DNA from: an uncultured Prevotella sp.
GTDB taxonomy: Bacteria > Bacteroidota > Bacteroidia > Bacteroidales > Bacteroidaceae
Direction of reading: 5' to 3'
Assembly (NCBI GenBank): GCA_900543975.1
Contig: UQTI01000001.1
Coordinates: 20,056 to 84,055, forward strand
DNA length: 64,000 nucleotides
Made by a program: the position numbers and the translations under genes. The notes under the pieces are model-generated. The model was not told the origin of the DNA. It saw nothing but the letters and a program-made list of their open reading frames with translations, and made no database searches. Below are positions 17,239 to 27,070 of this stretch, one piece after another. How positions within the stretch are numbered: the first letter of the stretch is position 1; each line of letters starts with the position of its first letter.

Positions 17239-20200
17239 ATGAATCTATCAGTTTTTTCTCTGCATCGTCATGCTCCCCGCATGGCCCTGCTCTTTTCGTG
17301 TCTTTTCATTGCGCTCGGTCTCGATGCGCAGAGTTTTGATGTCGGTGGCTTGACCTACACGGTTCTCCAAAACGACGCATCCGCCGTTCAGGTAACAAGA
17401 GGCAATAAACACTTCTATGACCTGACCATCCCGTCGACGGTCTCCTATAAAGACAAGAGCTACACCGTGAAGCACATCGGCAATAATGCGTTCTTCGGCA
17501 ACGGATATAAGATTTATCATGATGTCGTGCTGCCGCCAACGATCGAAACCATTGGTGCCCAGGCTTTCTCAAGCAATGGTGATATGACCTCGGTCACATT
17601 TGCCTCAGGGCAGGCCCCACGTCTTCGCGTCATAGGCGAAGGGGCGTTTTATAACTGTCGGAAGATGACAACATTGTTTGAGATGCCCTCCACTCTTGAA
17701 GAGATAGGCAACAATGCATTTAGAGAATGTTGAGCATTGAGAGGCACCTTTCTGTTGCCGGAAAACCTGAAGAGCATCGGCTCCGAATGTTTCAGCAGTT
17801 GTCGTAGCATCAGCGGTTTCCGCTTTGCCGTTACGTCTATGGCCGACATGTTGAGCTCCAACAGTTGCTTTGGCTATATGCGCAACGACGCCTCGTGGGT
17901 GTGTCCTGTGTCTATAGCGCCTAATGTGGAGCGCATACCATCTTATTTGTTTAGATCGTTAGGAAGATATAGCGTGACCTTTGAGCCAGGCAGCCGCTGT
18001 AAGGAGATTGCCGCTTATGGTCTGGAGAATGTGTGCGGCCGTTTGGAGCTGCCCGAAGGTCTTGTGACCATCGGCAACCATGCCGCTTACGGCACATATG
18101 ACGGCACCCCTCCTTTGCACCTTGTGCTGCCTTCCACCGTGCAAACCATAGGCAATTATGCTTTCGATGGTCGTTCAGACATGACGGGCGAGCTGCGTTT
18201 CGGTTCAGCCCTTACCAGCATCGGAATGTATGCTTTCTATGAATGTAAGTCACTGTCGGGCACTCTCAGCTTGCCCGCCTCTTTAACAACGCTTGGCATG
18301 TATGCTTTCAGAGACTGTACGGGCATAGAGCGTCTCGAATGGCATGTTCCCGCACACCCTGACGGCAACAACAGGAATCCTGTGCTTTCCGACATCAATG
18401 CTGCCAATGGGCTGCAGGTTGTCATAGGTAAGGAGGTGCAGCGTGTGCCAGGCTATTTCCTTAGCAAGTGCAATGCCTCCAGCCTTACCTTTGAAGACGG
18501 ATGCCAATGCACCGCCATCGGCGATGTAGCGTTCGCTGGAGCTATGCTGTCGGGCAGCCTTGTCCTTCCGTCAACAATCACCGAGATCGGCTCTTCTGCC
18601 TTTTCGGGCAACTCTTTGCTTTCGTCCATCCACATTCCCTCGTCGGTAAATAAGATTGGCCGTTATGCTTTTTATGAATGTACGAATGTCAACAATCTCT
18701 ATTTCGGTCCTGCCGAATTTACCCTTGCGGATGGCCGTGGATCTGCCGATGTATTCAACAGCTTGGGCAAGGATGCCGGTGGTGTGAATCTCACCATTGG
18801 CCGCGAGGTGAAGAAGGTGAACCAAGAAATGTTCGACAAATCCAACATCAAGACCCTCACGTTTGAGGAAGGGGCTGTGTGTGACGAGATTGGCGCACGC
18901 GAGTTCAACTACGAGTCGTTGGAAGGTTCTCTTGTCTTGCCCTCGAAGCTGAAGAAGATCGGTTACATGGCGTTCGCCACTTCCAACATAACAAGTGTTG
19001 TTGTGCCGGAGAGCGTGACCGAGATAGGAGCCCAAGCGTTCGCTCAATGTCCTCAGTTGAGCAAGGTCGAGTTTAACGCCACTAATGTGGTTTATGCCTA
19101 TGATCAACTCTACCGTGTTGGCGCTTTCTGTTGGTCTGGCGGCTTGGTCGAAGGTTACGATTTGTGGCTTGGCAACGCTGTCACCACCATTTCCGACTAT
19201 TTGTTTGAAAATGGTTATATGGGTGAATATGACGGCAAGTTTGAGGTCGTGGGTGGCATTAAGGCTATTCATTTTGCTGCCGACGGTAGCCTGTCAACCA
19301 TCGGAAAGTACGCTTTCTGCTCGAACCGCCTGCTCTCTGGTCGCCTTGCCTTTCCTGCCACCGTGCGCACCTTGGGCGAAAGAGCCTTTGCAGGTTGTCT
19401 GCAACTTAACGAGCTGGAGCTGCCGTCAACCCTCACAGAGGTAGGCAACAATGCGTTCTATGCGTGTGAAGCGTTGCAGAGCGTGTTTTATGATGTGCCC
19501 AACGCCAAGAGCACCAACCTGCTGCCCGTTGGTCAATGGATACCTGATGAAATGACGGGTGAACCACATGAGCAGTCGGCTTATGCCTTGACCTTAGGCC
19601 CCAACGTGGAGAGTCTTCCCGACAATTTCTGCGCTGACGCCAACATAAGCAAGCTCACGGTTTCTGACGCCCTTAAGCTTAAGACCATTGGCGCCAAGGC
19701 CTTCTATTGTTGCAAGAACATGCAAAGCGACGTGTTGCTCTTCCACGATGGTCTGACAAGCATTGGCGAGAGTGCTTTTTACGGTTGCGAGAAGCTTGAC
19801 AAAGCCATGCGTCTGCCCGCATCGCTTGCCACCATCGGCGAGAAAGCGTTCTATGGCATCACGGTCAACGATCTTGAGTGGAACTGTGCTGCTGCCCATG
19901 AACAGGTGTTCCGTTATAGCCGTGTGTGTGTGAATGGTCACCTCACGGTCGGCGCAACCATCACAGAGATCCCTGACAAAGCGTTCGAGGCTAACGGTCA
20001 TCTGTTCTCATCGTTGTCGTTCGCTCCCGACAGCCGCTTGAAACGCATTGGCGACTGCACCTTCGGCAAGTATGTCAATTCTAAAGACGTATGCCTTACA
20101 GGTGGCACGCTCACGCTGCCCGAGACCGTAGAATATATCGGTTCGTCGGCTTTTGCAGAAACAGGCATCACGGGCGAGCTGGTGCTTCCCGCCGCTCTTA

Positions 20201-21399
20201 AGGAGATGGGTACGGCTGCCTTTGCCCGCTGCACAGGCCTGAAAGGTGGGTTGCAGCTGCCCGAGGGCTTGAAGAAGGTGCCAAGCTATGCCTTTGAAAA
20301 CTGCGCCGGACTTGTCGGCACGCTAACCATCCCTTCTTCGGTTGAGGAAATAGGGTGGGATGCCTTTGTAAGAACAGGCTTCACAAAGCTCGTCATCGAG
20401 GATAGTGACAAGCCCCTCGCAACAGGCAACAACTTCAACAAGACAGGCGGTTGGATCATAAAGGCTCCTGCTGCCGATGCCTCTGCCACCGTCATGCGCG
20501 GTCCCAACGGCTCTACAGCCATGAGTTCTCTCGCCGTTGCTCAGGGCATGTTTGCGCTGTCGCCCATCACCGAGGCTTATGTGGGACGTGAGCTCAACTA
20601 TCTTTGTGGAGCAATGATGGACCAAAGCTTTGTGCGACGTTACTATTCGCCGTTCGGCCGTTCGCGCCATCTGGAGCAGATCACGGTGGGCGACGCTGTG
20701 AAAAAGCTTTTGCCTTATCAGTTTGCCAACTGTGCCAAACTGAAGAAGGTGGTCTTGCCCGAGGGCTTGGAGACCATAGGCAAGGGCACATTCCATGAGG
20801 ACAGCGTGCTTGTCGAGATCAACGTTCCGCGCAGCGTGACGCTTGTCGATGAGGCTTCTTTCAACAATTGTGTGGCCCTTGAGAACATAACCATAGGTTC
20901 TGCCTCTGCACCTCAGGGACGCATGGTGAGCACCATGAACGCCGAAAAGGCTTCTGCCGCAGGCAACACCGTTATAGGTTATGGCGCGTTCTGGAACTGT
21001 GAGCGTCTCTCCTCCGTAAACCTCACCGACGCGGTTAGCGAGATTGGCGAATATGCTTTCCGCTATTGCACCTTGCTCTCGTCGTTGACCTGTGCCCGTG
21101 CCACGCCTCCCGCCGTCTACGCGAATGCGTTCAAAAACGCCGCCGACCCGTCGTCTTGCACCCTTTATGTGCCTCTCCACTGTGCTTCGGCTTACCGTGG
21201 CAGCAATGTGTGGCAGCAGTTCTTCATAGAGGAAGCCGACCTGACTGGCATCTCACAGCCTACCGTCGACGACATTGACGGCAGCGGCTCCGTGAAACAG
21301 CGCTTTGGTCTTGGCGGTCAACATCTGTCGTCGCCGACAAAGGGCATCAACATCGTGCGCATGAGCAACGGTCGTGTGCGCAAGGTGGTGGTGAAATGA
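17239..21399 (+). pseudogene. BspA-like leucine-rich-repeat surface protein, interrupted by one in-frame TGA
   Basis: A secreted protein of about 1386 residues, of the BspA/LRR_5 type. A signal peptide (LLFSCLFIALGLDAQ) is followed by some 30 LRR_5 repeats with the signature LPxxLxxIGxxAFxxC, often mediating attachment to host or bacterial surfaces. The C-terminus (GLGGQHLSSPTKGINIVRMSNGRVRKVVVK region) looks like a Prevotella C-terminal export tail. The frame is continuous except for TGA at 17731-17733, inside a repeat (NAFREC-stop-ALRGTFLLPENL), with perfect LRR sequence on both sides in the same frame. No other damage is visible, so the lesion is recent, an assembly error, or the two halves are made separately (the second could start at TTG 17737 but would lack a signal peptide). 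Confidence 0.85.
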
Positions 21400-21414
21400 G
21401 ATTCTGAATAACAT

Positions 21415-21550
21415 AAGATTTTGCGTTTTGTCTTCAACATTAATTTCCATTAATGACCCATTAATTATCATTAACACGCGCTTCACGCGGAAGATTGATG
21501 TTCATTAATGGAAATTAATGTTTTAAAAAAAGCGCGAAGCGCAAAATCTT
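21415..21550. repeat. 136-bp nested palindromic element
   Basis: Outer arms AAGATTTTGCG / CGCAAAATCTT (21415-21425, 21540-21550). A second perfect 21-bp inverted repeat sits inside (21436-21456 with 21502-21522), with CGCGCTTC/GCGAAGC-type words at the centre and right. It has no coding capacity and resembles a MITE or REP-like unit. Confidence 0.75.
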
Positions 21551-21619
21551 TTTAAGCGATAGCTCCTATATATATATAATGTGTCGCTTTTCTTTCAAAC
21601 AGCCTAAGGTTTGGAACAA

Positions 21620-21627
21620 TAATTTTG
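21620..21627 (+). promoter_or_regulatory. -7 element of the PorE-like gene
   Basis: TAATTTTG 26 bp before the ATG; no TTG at the expected distance upstream. Confidence 0.5.
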
Positions 21628-21653
21628 GGCATTGTCCGTTTTTATCATAAACA

Positions 21654-23756
21654 ATGCGCAAAGTGAGAAAACAATTTTTTTTATATACTAAGGTGTTGGC
21701 CCTTCTTGTCCTCTCCCTTTTGCTCCTTGCCGGCTGTGGCGCGGAGAAGAACATGAAGAAGGCGGAGAAGTTTATGGCCATAGGCGAATATTATGACGCT
21801 GCCTCGCAATATAAGCAAGCATACAGCAAGACGCCGCCTAAAGAGCGCGACCGTCGCGGACTGATTGCCGGCAAGATGGCTGTGTGTTATCGGAAGATCA
21901 ACTCCACACCTAAGGCCGTCGCTGCCTATCGCAACATGGTGCGTTACAACAAGGCAACTGTCGATGACCGTCTGGAGCTTGGTCGCCAGCTTCTTAAGAA
22001 CGGCGACTACAAGCAGGCGGCAGAACAGTTTCGCGTGGTGCTCGACTCCATGCCCGACAACGTCCTTGCCCGTAACGGACTGCTATCTGCCCAACAGGCA
22101 CCTGTCTGGAAGAAGCAAGGCTCGCGTTACACGGTCAAGCGCATGGACGTGTTCAACTCGCGTCGCGCCGAATATTCACCCATGCTTTCTGGCGACCAGT
22201 TTGACCAACTCTATTTCACCTCCACACGCAACGATGCCACAGGCGATGAGCTGAGTGGCATCACGGGCACAAAGAATGGCGACATCTTCGTGTCTCAGAA
22301 GGATGACAAGGGCAAATGGTCAAAGCCAGAGGTGGTGAACGGCGGCTTGAACACCGAGGCCGACGAGGGTGCCAGCTGTCTGTCGCCCGACCAGCGCGAG
22401 ATGTACCTCACCCAGTGTGTCACCGACCCTTCCTATCCGCGCTATGCGCAGATCGTGAAGTCGAACCGATCCGATGCTGCATGGGGCAAGGCGTCAAGCG
22501 TGGAGCTTACCAAGGACACACTCTCCTGCTTTGCCCATCCAGCCGTGTCGCCCGATGGCCAGTGGCTCTATTTCGTCTCTGACATGCCCGGCGGCAAGGG
22601 CGGGCTCGACATCTGGCGCGTGCGCATAACGTCTGCCGGCTATGGCGGTGTGGAGAATCTTGGGGAGCCGATAAACACGCCAGGCAACGAGATGTTTCCC
22701 ACGTTCCGTCCCAACGGCGACCTCTATTTCTCGTCCGACGGTCATCCCGGCATGGGAGGTCTCGACATCTTCATTGCTCACCCCGGCAAGACGGGACGTT
22801 ATGTGCTTGAGCATCCGGGCTATCCGCTCAATTCGCAAGGCGACGATTTCGGCATGACGTTTGAGGGCGTGAAGAACCGTGGCTTTTTCTCTTCCAACCG
22901 CAACGATGGGCGTGGCTGGGACCATATCTACAGTTTTGTGAACCCCGAAATTGTGCAGAGCGTCAAGGGATGGGTCTATGAGCAGGAGGGCTATGAGCTG
23001 CCTGCCGCTCAGGTCTACATGATCGGCAGCGACGGCACCAACCTCAAGCTGGGCGTGAAGAGCGACGGCTCGTTTGAGAAGGAGCTGACGCCGGGTGTCG
23101 AGTATATGTTCCTCGCCACATGCAAGGGCTTCCTCAACCACAAGGAGGAGCTTAAGGTGGTGCTCATGAACGACTCGCACGAGTATGTGTTGCAGTTTCC
23201 CTTGGCATCCATCACCGCCCCTGTGCTCATCGACAATATCTTCTACGATTTTAACAAGGCAACGTTGCGACCTGAGTCGCAGACGGCTCTCGACGAGCTG
23301 GTGAAGTTGCTCAACGAGAACCCGAACGTGACGATCGAACTGTCATCGCATTGCGATTATAAAGGCTCGTCTGCCTACAACAAGCTTCTGGCTCAGCGTC
23401 GCGCCGAGAGCGTGGTCAACTATCTTGTTGACAAAGGCATAGCCCGCGACCGTCTCTCGCCCGTTGGCTATGGCAAGGAGAAGCCCAAGACCATCAAAAA
23501 GAAACTCACCGAGAAGCTCACATGGCTTAAGGAGGGTGATGTGCTGACCGAGGAGTTCATAAAGAAGCTCGACCCCGAGAAGCAGGAGATCTGCAATCAG
23601 CTTAACCGTCGCACCGAGTTTATCGTCTTGCGCACCACCTATGGTTTGCTCGACGAGAATGGACAACTCAAGCCCAAGGCCAAGGCCAAGACTGCAAAGC
23701 CTTCATCGACAAAGGCCACGGACGCAGACAACGATTTTGATGTGTTCGTGGAATGA
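21654..23756 (+). CDS. PorE-like OmpA-family lipoprotein with TPR and beta-propeller
   Basis: A 700-residue periplasm-facing lipoprotein. Order of parts: signal peptide with LLLLAGC lipobox (Cys28); TPR region (about 30-130, KKAEKFMAIGEYYDAASQYKQAY); PD40-type beta-propeller (about 160-440, repeats such as HPAVSPDGQWLYFVSDMPGGKGGLDIW); a carboxypeptidase-regulatory-like domain (about 450-520); and an OmpA peptidoglycan-binding domain (about 535-665, YDFNKATLRPESQTALDEL…YGKEKP) with an insertion near the end. This is the domain order of Porphyromonas gingivalis PorE, which links the type IX secretion machinery to peptidoglycan; paralogues without that role exist. It lies next to a probable secretion substrate (the BspA-like gene). 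Confidence 0.87.
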   Translation: MRKVRKQFFLYTKVLALLVLSLLLLAGCGAEKNMKKAEKFMAIGEYYDAASQYKQAYSKTPPKERDRRGLIAGKMAVCYRKINSTPKAVAAYRNMVRYNKATVDDRLELGRQLLKNGDYKQAAEQFRVVLDSMPDNVLARNGLLSAQQAPVWKKQGSRYTVKRMDVFNSRRAEYSPMLSGDQFDQLYFTSTRNDATGDELSGITGTKNGDIFVSQKDDKGKWSKPEVVNGGLNTEADEGASCLSPDQREMYLTQCVTDPSYPRYAQIVKSNRSDAAWGKASSVELTKDTLSCFAHPAVSPDGQWLYFVSDMPGGKGGLDIWRVRITSAGYGGVENLGEPINTPGNEMFPTFRPNGDLYFSSDGHPGMGGLDIFIAHPGKTGRYVLEHPGYPLNSQGDDFGMTFEGVKNRGFFSSNRNDGRGWDHIYSFVNPEIVQSVKGWVYEQEGYELPAAQVYMIGSDGTNLKLGVKSDGSFEKELTPGVEYMFLATCKGFLNHKEELKVVLMNDSHEYVLQFPLASITAPVLIDNIFYDFNKATLRPESQTALDELVKLLNENPNVTIELSSHCDYKGSSAYNKLLAQRRAESVVNYLVDKGIARDRLSPVGYGKEKPKTIKKKLTEKLTWLKEGDVLTEEFIKKLDPEKQEICNQLNRRTEFIVLRTTYGLLDENGQLKPKAKAKTAKPSSTKATDADNDFDVFVE

Positions 23757-23794
23757 TTATCGTTTTTGCCGCTTGCGAAATTTCGATAAAACAA

Positions 23795-23834
23795 AATTAG
23801 GGGTGTGTCAATTTTTTTTGACACACCCCTAATT
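23795..23834. terminator. bidirectional terminator
   Basis: Perfect 16-bp stem AATTAGGGGTGTGTCA with its complement around a T-rich loop, between two convergent genes. Confidence 0.8.
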
Positions 23835-23857
23835 GTTCATTCTGTCATCTCCTTTAT

Positions 23858-23936
23858 TCTTCACTCTTCGTTCTTCACTCTTTACTCTTCGTTCTTCACT
23901 CTTCACTCTTCACTCTTCACTCTTCACTCTTCACTT
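23858..23936. repeat. TTCACTC heptamer tandem repeat
   Basis: About eleven units of CTCTTCA with occasional CGTTCTTCA variants, running into the stop codon of the convergent regulator gene exactly as the block at 8023-8087 runs into rarA. Confidence 0.9.
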
Positions 23937-24644
23937 AATCCCCCCTCTCAGCCGCCTGTCAAACTGTCCTGCGCTGCCTTGCTCCCCAAAGAGCTTCATC
24001 AGCAACCGCTGGCGGGTCTTCGATATGTCTGAACTGGAAAAGCCTGTGAGGTTGACCATCTCTCCAGGTTTGAAAGCGAGCAATACGAGAATGCAGATGC
24101 GATATTCTTTGCTGCTCAACGTGTATTCGCCCATGAGCTTGTCACGAAACCTCGGAACATTCTGTTCTACAGTTGTCAACATGTTTCTCCATTCGTCTTC
24201 AGAAGGTTCAGCAAGCGGTCTCTCCGCTAAGGTCTTAAACCGATGATAAATCGTTGCGCTTGTTATGTTTGCAATGCCTTCATGAGGCAGAGCCATGTCT
24301 TTGTGTTGCTCATAGCCCATGACCTTAGCTTGCAGCTTGTCTATGGTTTCCTCTTTGCAAGACAAGGCCTCCTCATGTTCTGCTTCTTTAGATTTCAACA
24401 GCTCTTCCTTCATCTCGTTCTTACGTTCCATGCGTTTGTAGCCTATGATGAGCCATATAATGCAGCCACCAATGGTAAGACCTAAAATTTTTTCAATCAT
24501 TGATGCCTCCATCACCTGGCGTTCATAAGGGTTCGCTTCTGTCTGTGTCTTCATGGTCTTGTTGGCATGCAAGGCTGTTGGTGAAAGGCAGACAGCAGAG
24601 ATTATTATTGTTATAAGAAAAACATATCGTTTGTGTTTTGACAT
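23931..24644 (-). CDS. membrane-anchored protein with LuxR-like HTH
   Basis: A 237-residue protein: hydrophobic N-terminus (about 6-25, possibly a signal peptide), a second membrane segment (about 52-69, ILGLTIGGCIIWLIIGY), a charged coiled-coil (about 70-112), and a C-terminal winged-helix/LuxR-type region (about 170-220: YTLSSKEYRICILVLLAFKPGEMVNLTGFSSSDISKTRQRLLMKLFG). This looks like the C-terminal half of Bacteroidetes TPR–membrane–HTH regulators, here without a TPR sensor. The DNA-binding role is inferred. The two small membrane protein genes lie upstream on the same strand. Confidence 0.7.
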   Translation of the reverse strand: MSKHKRYVFLITIIISAVCLSPTALHANKTMKTQTEANPYERQVMEASMIEKILGLTIGGCIIWLIIGYKRMERKNEMKEELLKSKEAEHEEALSCKEETIDKLQAKVMGYEQHKDMALPHEGIANITSATIYHRFKTLAERPLAEPSEDEWRNMLTTVEQNVPRFRDKLMGEYTLSSKEYRICILVLLAFKPGEMVNLTGFSSSDISKTRQRLLMKLFGEQGSAGQFDRRLRGGIK

Positions 24645-24793
24645 AATAGCTTTTTTTTAGTGTCTTGCAAAAATAATAAAAAATGTGCTTATGAGCAGCA
24701 AGAATAGCGTTTTTTTCTCGCAGTCCCATAAGCACAGCCGTTCACGACACCTCCAATTCTTCTAAGAGTTTGGGTGGCGCAAAGTTTCATATT

Positions 24794-25093
24794 TCATTTC
24801 CTTTCCGTCAATTGCCCTTTTATGTCGTCAAGCTCCTTTCTTAACAATTTGTTTTTCCGTTCCATCAGCCAGCAGCAAACAATGACATACAACTCGCCGA
24901 CACCTATCACCAATCCGATAATTCTGTCTGTTGGTGTGACCCCCGACAACAGCTGCTTGTTGTCGTAATCAATAACAGCGTCGGCAGAATTGCAGGAACC
25001 CCGGTCGTGTCCGATAATAACCCACAATAATCCAACAATAAAGACGCATAAAGCAACAATGCTTATAAAATGTTTCTTTAAAAAGGTAACCAT
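24794..25093 (-). CDS. small two-helix membrane protein
   Basis: A 99-residue protein with two membrane helices (about 10-28 and 57-77) and a charged C-terminal helix (MERKNKLLRKELDDIKGQL). The ATG is preferred over a TTG two codons earlier. The segment ‘IIGLVIGVGELYVIVCCWLMERKNKLLRKEL’ is like the second helix plus coiled-coil of the neighbouring HTH protein (ILGLTIGGCIIWLIIGYKRMERKNEMKEEL), so it may be a truncated paralogue lacking the HTH. Function unknown. Confidence 0.6.
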   Translation of the reverse strand: MVTFLKKHFISIVALCVFIVGLLWVIIGHDRGSCNSADAVIDYDNKQLLSGVTPTDRIIGLVIGVGELYVIVCCWLMERKNKLLRKELDDIKGQLTERK

Positions 25094-25144
25094 AGCCAAT
25101 CCTCCTGTTTTTGTTTATGTTGTTTTCGGCAAATGTAACAGATG

Positions 25145-25372
25145 CTAACTGAAAATAGAGAACACTATCCTTGCCGCGCTCTGTACCCATCGGAAATAGC
25201 CTATGCAATAAAGGCCAAAGAACACAACAATGATGATGAAAATGTTTTGAAGCACCATATAATATTTTTTCTCCATCAGACATTTAATTATCCCAATGCC
25301 GAGATTAAAAACGATCAAATAGATAAAAGATGCAAGTGTAATCAAACTGCAAGCAATGTAGATGGCATTCAT
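25145..25372 (-). CDS. small two-helix membrane protein
   Basis: A 75-residue, very hydrophobic protein with two predicted helices (about 3-25 and 40-60) and no recognised family. It lies 51 bp upstream of the other small membrane gene and 108 bp downstream of the 335-residue lipoprotein, all on one strand, suggesting co-transcription. AT-rich composition like its neighbours. It might be a chance frame, but initiation sequence and context are reasonable. Confidence 0.5.
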   Translation of the reverse strand: MNAIYIACSLITLASFIYLIVFNLGIGIIKCLMEKKYYMVLQNIFIIIVVFFGLYCIGYFRWVQSAARIVFSIFS

Positions 25373-25408
25373 ATTTCTTTTTTTGTTTTATCATTGAGTA
25401 TTGTTTTT

Positions 25409-25464
25409 AACGCCCATTTTTATATTTTTGTCATTTTTTACCAATTCGAATAAAAATGGGCGTT
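25409..25464. repeat. 15-bp inverted repeat
   Basis: AACGCCCATTTTTAT and its exact complement flank 26 bases, between the lipoprotein stop and the 75-aa gene. Neither side has a following T-run on the minus strand. Confidence 0.75.
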
Positions 25465-25480
25465 TGATAACCAAAGAACT

Positions 25481-26488
25481 CTACTTAAATGGTATTTTAT
25501 CTTTTGGTAGAACATTATTTCCTATTGCGTCATTCAATTTATTTTCAAAATCTGAAGGTGCAGTTATTGCGAACACACATTTTCCTTTTTCCAACATACA
25601 ATTTGTAAAATGTGCCACAGTAATAACTACCCCAATAACTCCCATTGTTTTTATTAGAATGGATTTAAGTGCTGTTTTCATAACGGAAAGGGTTATAGCT
25701 TGACTTATTCCCAATCTGTTTATACCTTCTAAACTAAAACCTATTGCTGCTTGCATAGCACAATCCAAAAAAACTTGAGCGTCATATTCAATTGCAAATG
25801 TAGGGGTAGCCAAGAATGTGAAAGGGTTATATCCCATTAAAGGGGGAAGATTCTTTATTGCCTCATTCATCTGATATTCTGCAATGACTAGCGCCAAAGG
25901 TATTAGTGATGTTATATCTGTGTTTAATTCTGAAACCATTTCAATAAGCTCTAAAGTAGAAACTCCGAACGATGTGAGATATTTGATGCTTGCTTGTGTC
26001 ATTGGAGTAAGTTCTTCCTTAACTTTTTCTTCAGACATTTGAAAAGCGTACGCAGAATCAGGTGGTGTCATTGTTGTAAATTCTGCAGCAGTCATTCTCT
26101 CAAGAATAGCCATGTCTTGTACAGACATAATTTCACTATATAGGTTTTTCACATTTTGTGATGTTCCTTCTGGAAAAACAACATATACAGTTTTTGTTCC
26201 ATCTGTTGGAATTAAATAATTTTTTTCATTCTTCAAAGAGGTCGTATCTCCGTCAACTGTATGTTGTTCCACACATTGAATTGTCTTGTTTTTTACCACC
26301 ACATCAGCTTGCATAAACTGAGCAAGTAATTCTATACTTTTGTCCATGAATGTTGCTGCTTCTTGTTGACTCACTTTGTCATTAGCCACATCTTCATTTT
26401 GACAAGAATACAATGATACAGACATTGCTGAGAGTATAAAAATAACGTTTATGGCAAAAATGCCTTTAAAAAATCGTTTTACTATCAT
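25481..26488 (-). CDS. unrecognised lipoprotein with long hydrophobic C-terminal half
   Basis: A 335-residue lipoprotein I cannot place. The signal peptide ends in a LYSC lipobox (Cys29). Residues 30-190 are mixed and helical (QQEAATFMDKSIELLAQFMQ), with a NVKNLYSEIMSVQDMAILERMTAAEF segment. Residues 195-305 are strongly hydrophobic, Ala/Ile/Gly-rich, with at least two membrane-like helices (about 240-262 and 276-300) and three Cys (CAMQAA, TNCMLEKGKC). Such a helical hydrophobic domain on a lipoprotein is unusual. It has its own full promoter and a 160-nt leader. The gene is markedly AT-rich compared with core genes nearby, which suggests acquisition. Confidence 0.7.
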   Translation of the reverse strand: MIVKRFFKGIFAINVIFILSAMSVSLYSCQNEDVANDKVSQQEAATFMDKSIELLAQFMQADVVVKNKTIQCVEQHTVDGDTTSLKNEKNYLIPTDGTKTVYVVFPEGTSQNVKNLYSEIMSVQDMAILERMTAAEFTTMTPPDSAYAFQMSEEKVKEELTPMTQASIKYLTSFGVSTLELIEMVSELNTDITSLIPLALVIAEYQMNEAIKNLPPLMGYNPFTFLATPTFAIEYDAQVFLDCAMQAAIGFSLEGINRLGISQAITLSVMKTALKSILIKTMGVIGVVITVAHFTNCMLEKGKCVFAITAPSDFENKLNDAIGNNVLPKDKIPFK

Positions 26489-26655
26489 AACATTTTAAGC
26501 TTTAGTTAAAGTTTTGTCATCATAACCTTTTAAGGTAACACTATGGTTGTAATGATTTCAACTGTTTAAATAAATTGTTAGTTCTCTGTCGATACATTTC
26601 CGGAAAACGTTCAACAAACAATTGTGGGGTATCGGCCCCGCCAATTTGTCTGCTG

Positions 26656-26686
26656 CAAAAGTAGAAAAGAATGGCTTTTATAACAA
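26656..26686 (-). promoter_or_regulatory. promoter of the unrecognised lipoprotein
   Basis: Minus strand TTG-N20-TACTTTTG, giving a leader of about 160 nt. Confidence 0.75.
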
Positions 26687-26705
26687 ATTTTTTTGCCTAA
26701 AACAT

Positions 26706-26791
26706 TTGACAGTTTTTGACAAGCATGGGCCTGAATGGGCTTACTGCGTTCTGAAACAACGAGTTAGAGCTTAATTGACAATTTTTGTCAA
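26706..26791. repeat. pair of TTGACA-type palindromes
   Basis: TTGACAGTTTTTGACAA at 26706-26722 and TTGACAATTTTTGTCAA at 26775-26791; the second is an inverted repeat, the first a direct variant. Both lie upstream of the lipoprotein promoter. Confidence 0.6.
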
Positions 26792-26826
26792 ACATCATTG
26801 CTTCGTTTGAATCATTTCATTGAGCT

Positions 26827-27027
26827 GGTGGAAGGTTGAAAGGAACGTTATGCTGTAACGATGGAAGATAGAAATGAACGATTGGTTGAAACGATGGAAG
26901 GTTGAAAGTAACGTTTTGGTCGAAATGATGGAAGATAGAAATGAATGTTTGGTCGAAACGATGGAAGATTAAAGGGAGCATTTTGTTGTAAAGAAGGAAG
27001 ATGGAATGGAGCATTTTTGTTGTGCAT
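26827..27027. repeat. six 33-34 bp imperfect tandem repeats
   Basis: Anchored on GATGGAAG at 26827 (variant), 26860, 26893, 26927, 26960 and 26994 (variant). Alternate units share GATAGAAATGAA or GTTGAAAG. Unit lengths of 33 and 34 do not preserve a frame, so it is not read as coding. Confidence 0.85.
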
Positions 27028-27070
27028 AAATATGCATTTTGGAGTGTATATTTATTCGGTTTCTCATTAA

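Noticed and set aside
17731..17733. Selenocysteine or recoded TGA in the BspA-like gene
   Set aside because: The context is an ordinary LRR repeat, the position is not a redox site, and no selenocysteine signal or genes are seen; nonsense mutation or sequence error is simpler.
25481..26488. Bacteriocin precursor
   Set aside because: The hydrophobic C-terminal half is suggestive, but the protein has a lipoprotein signal, is far longer than a precursor, and no processing or export genes are adjacent; kept as unrecognised lipoprotein.
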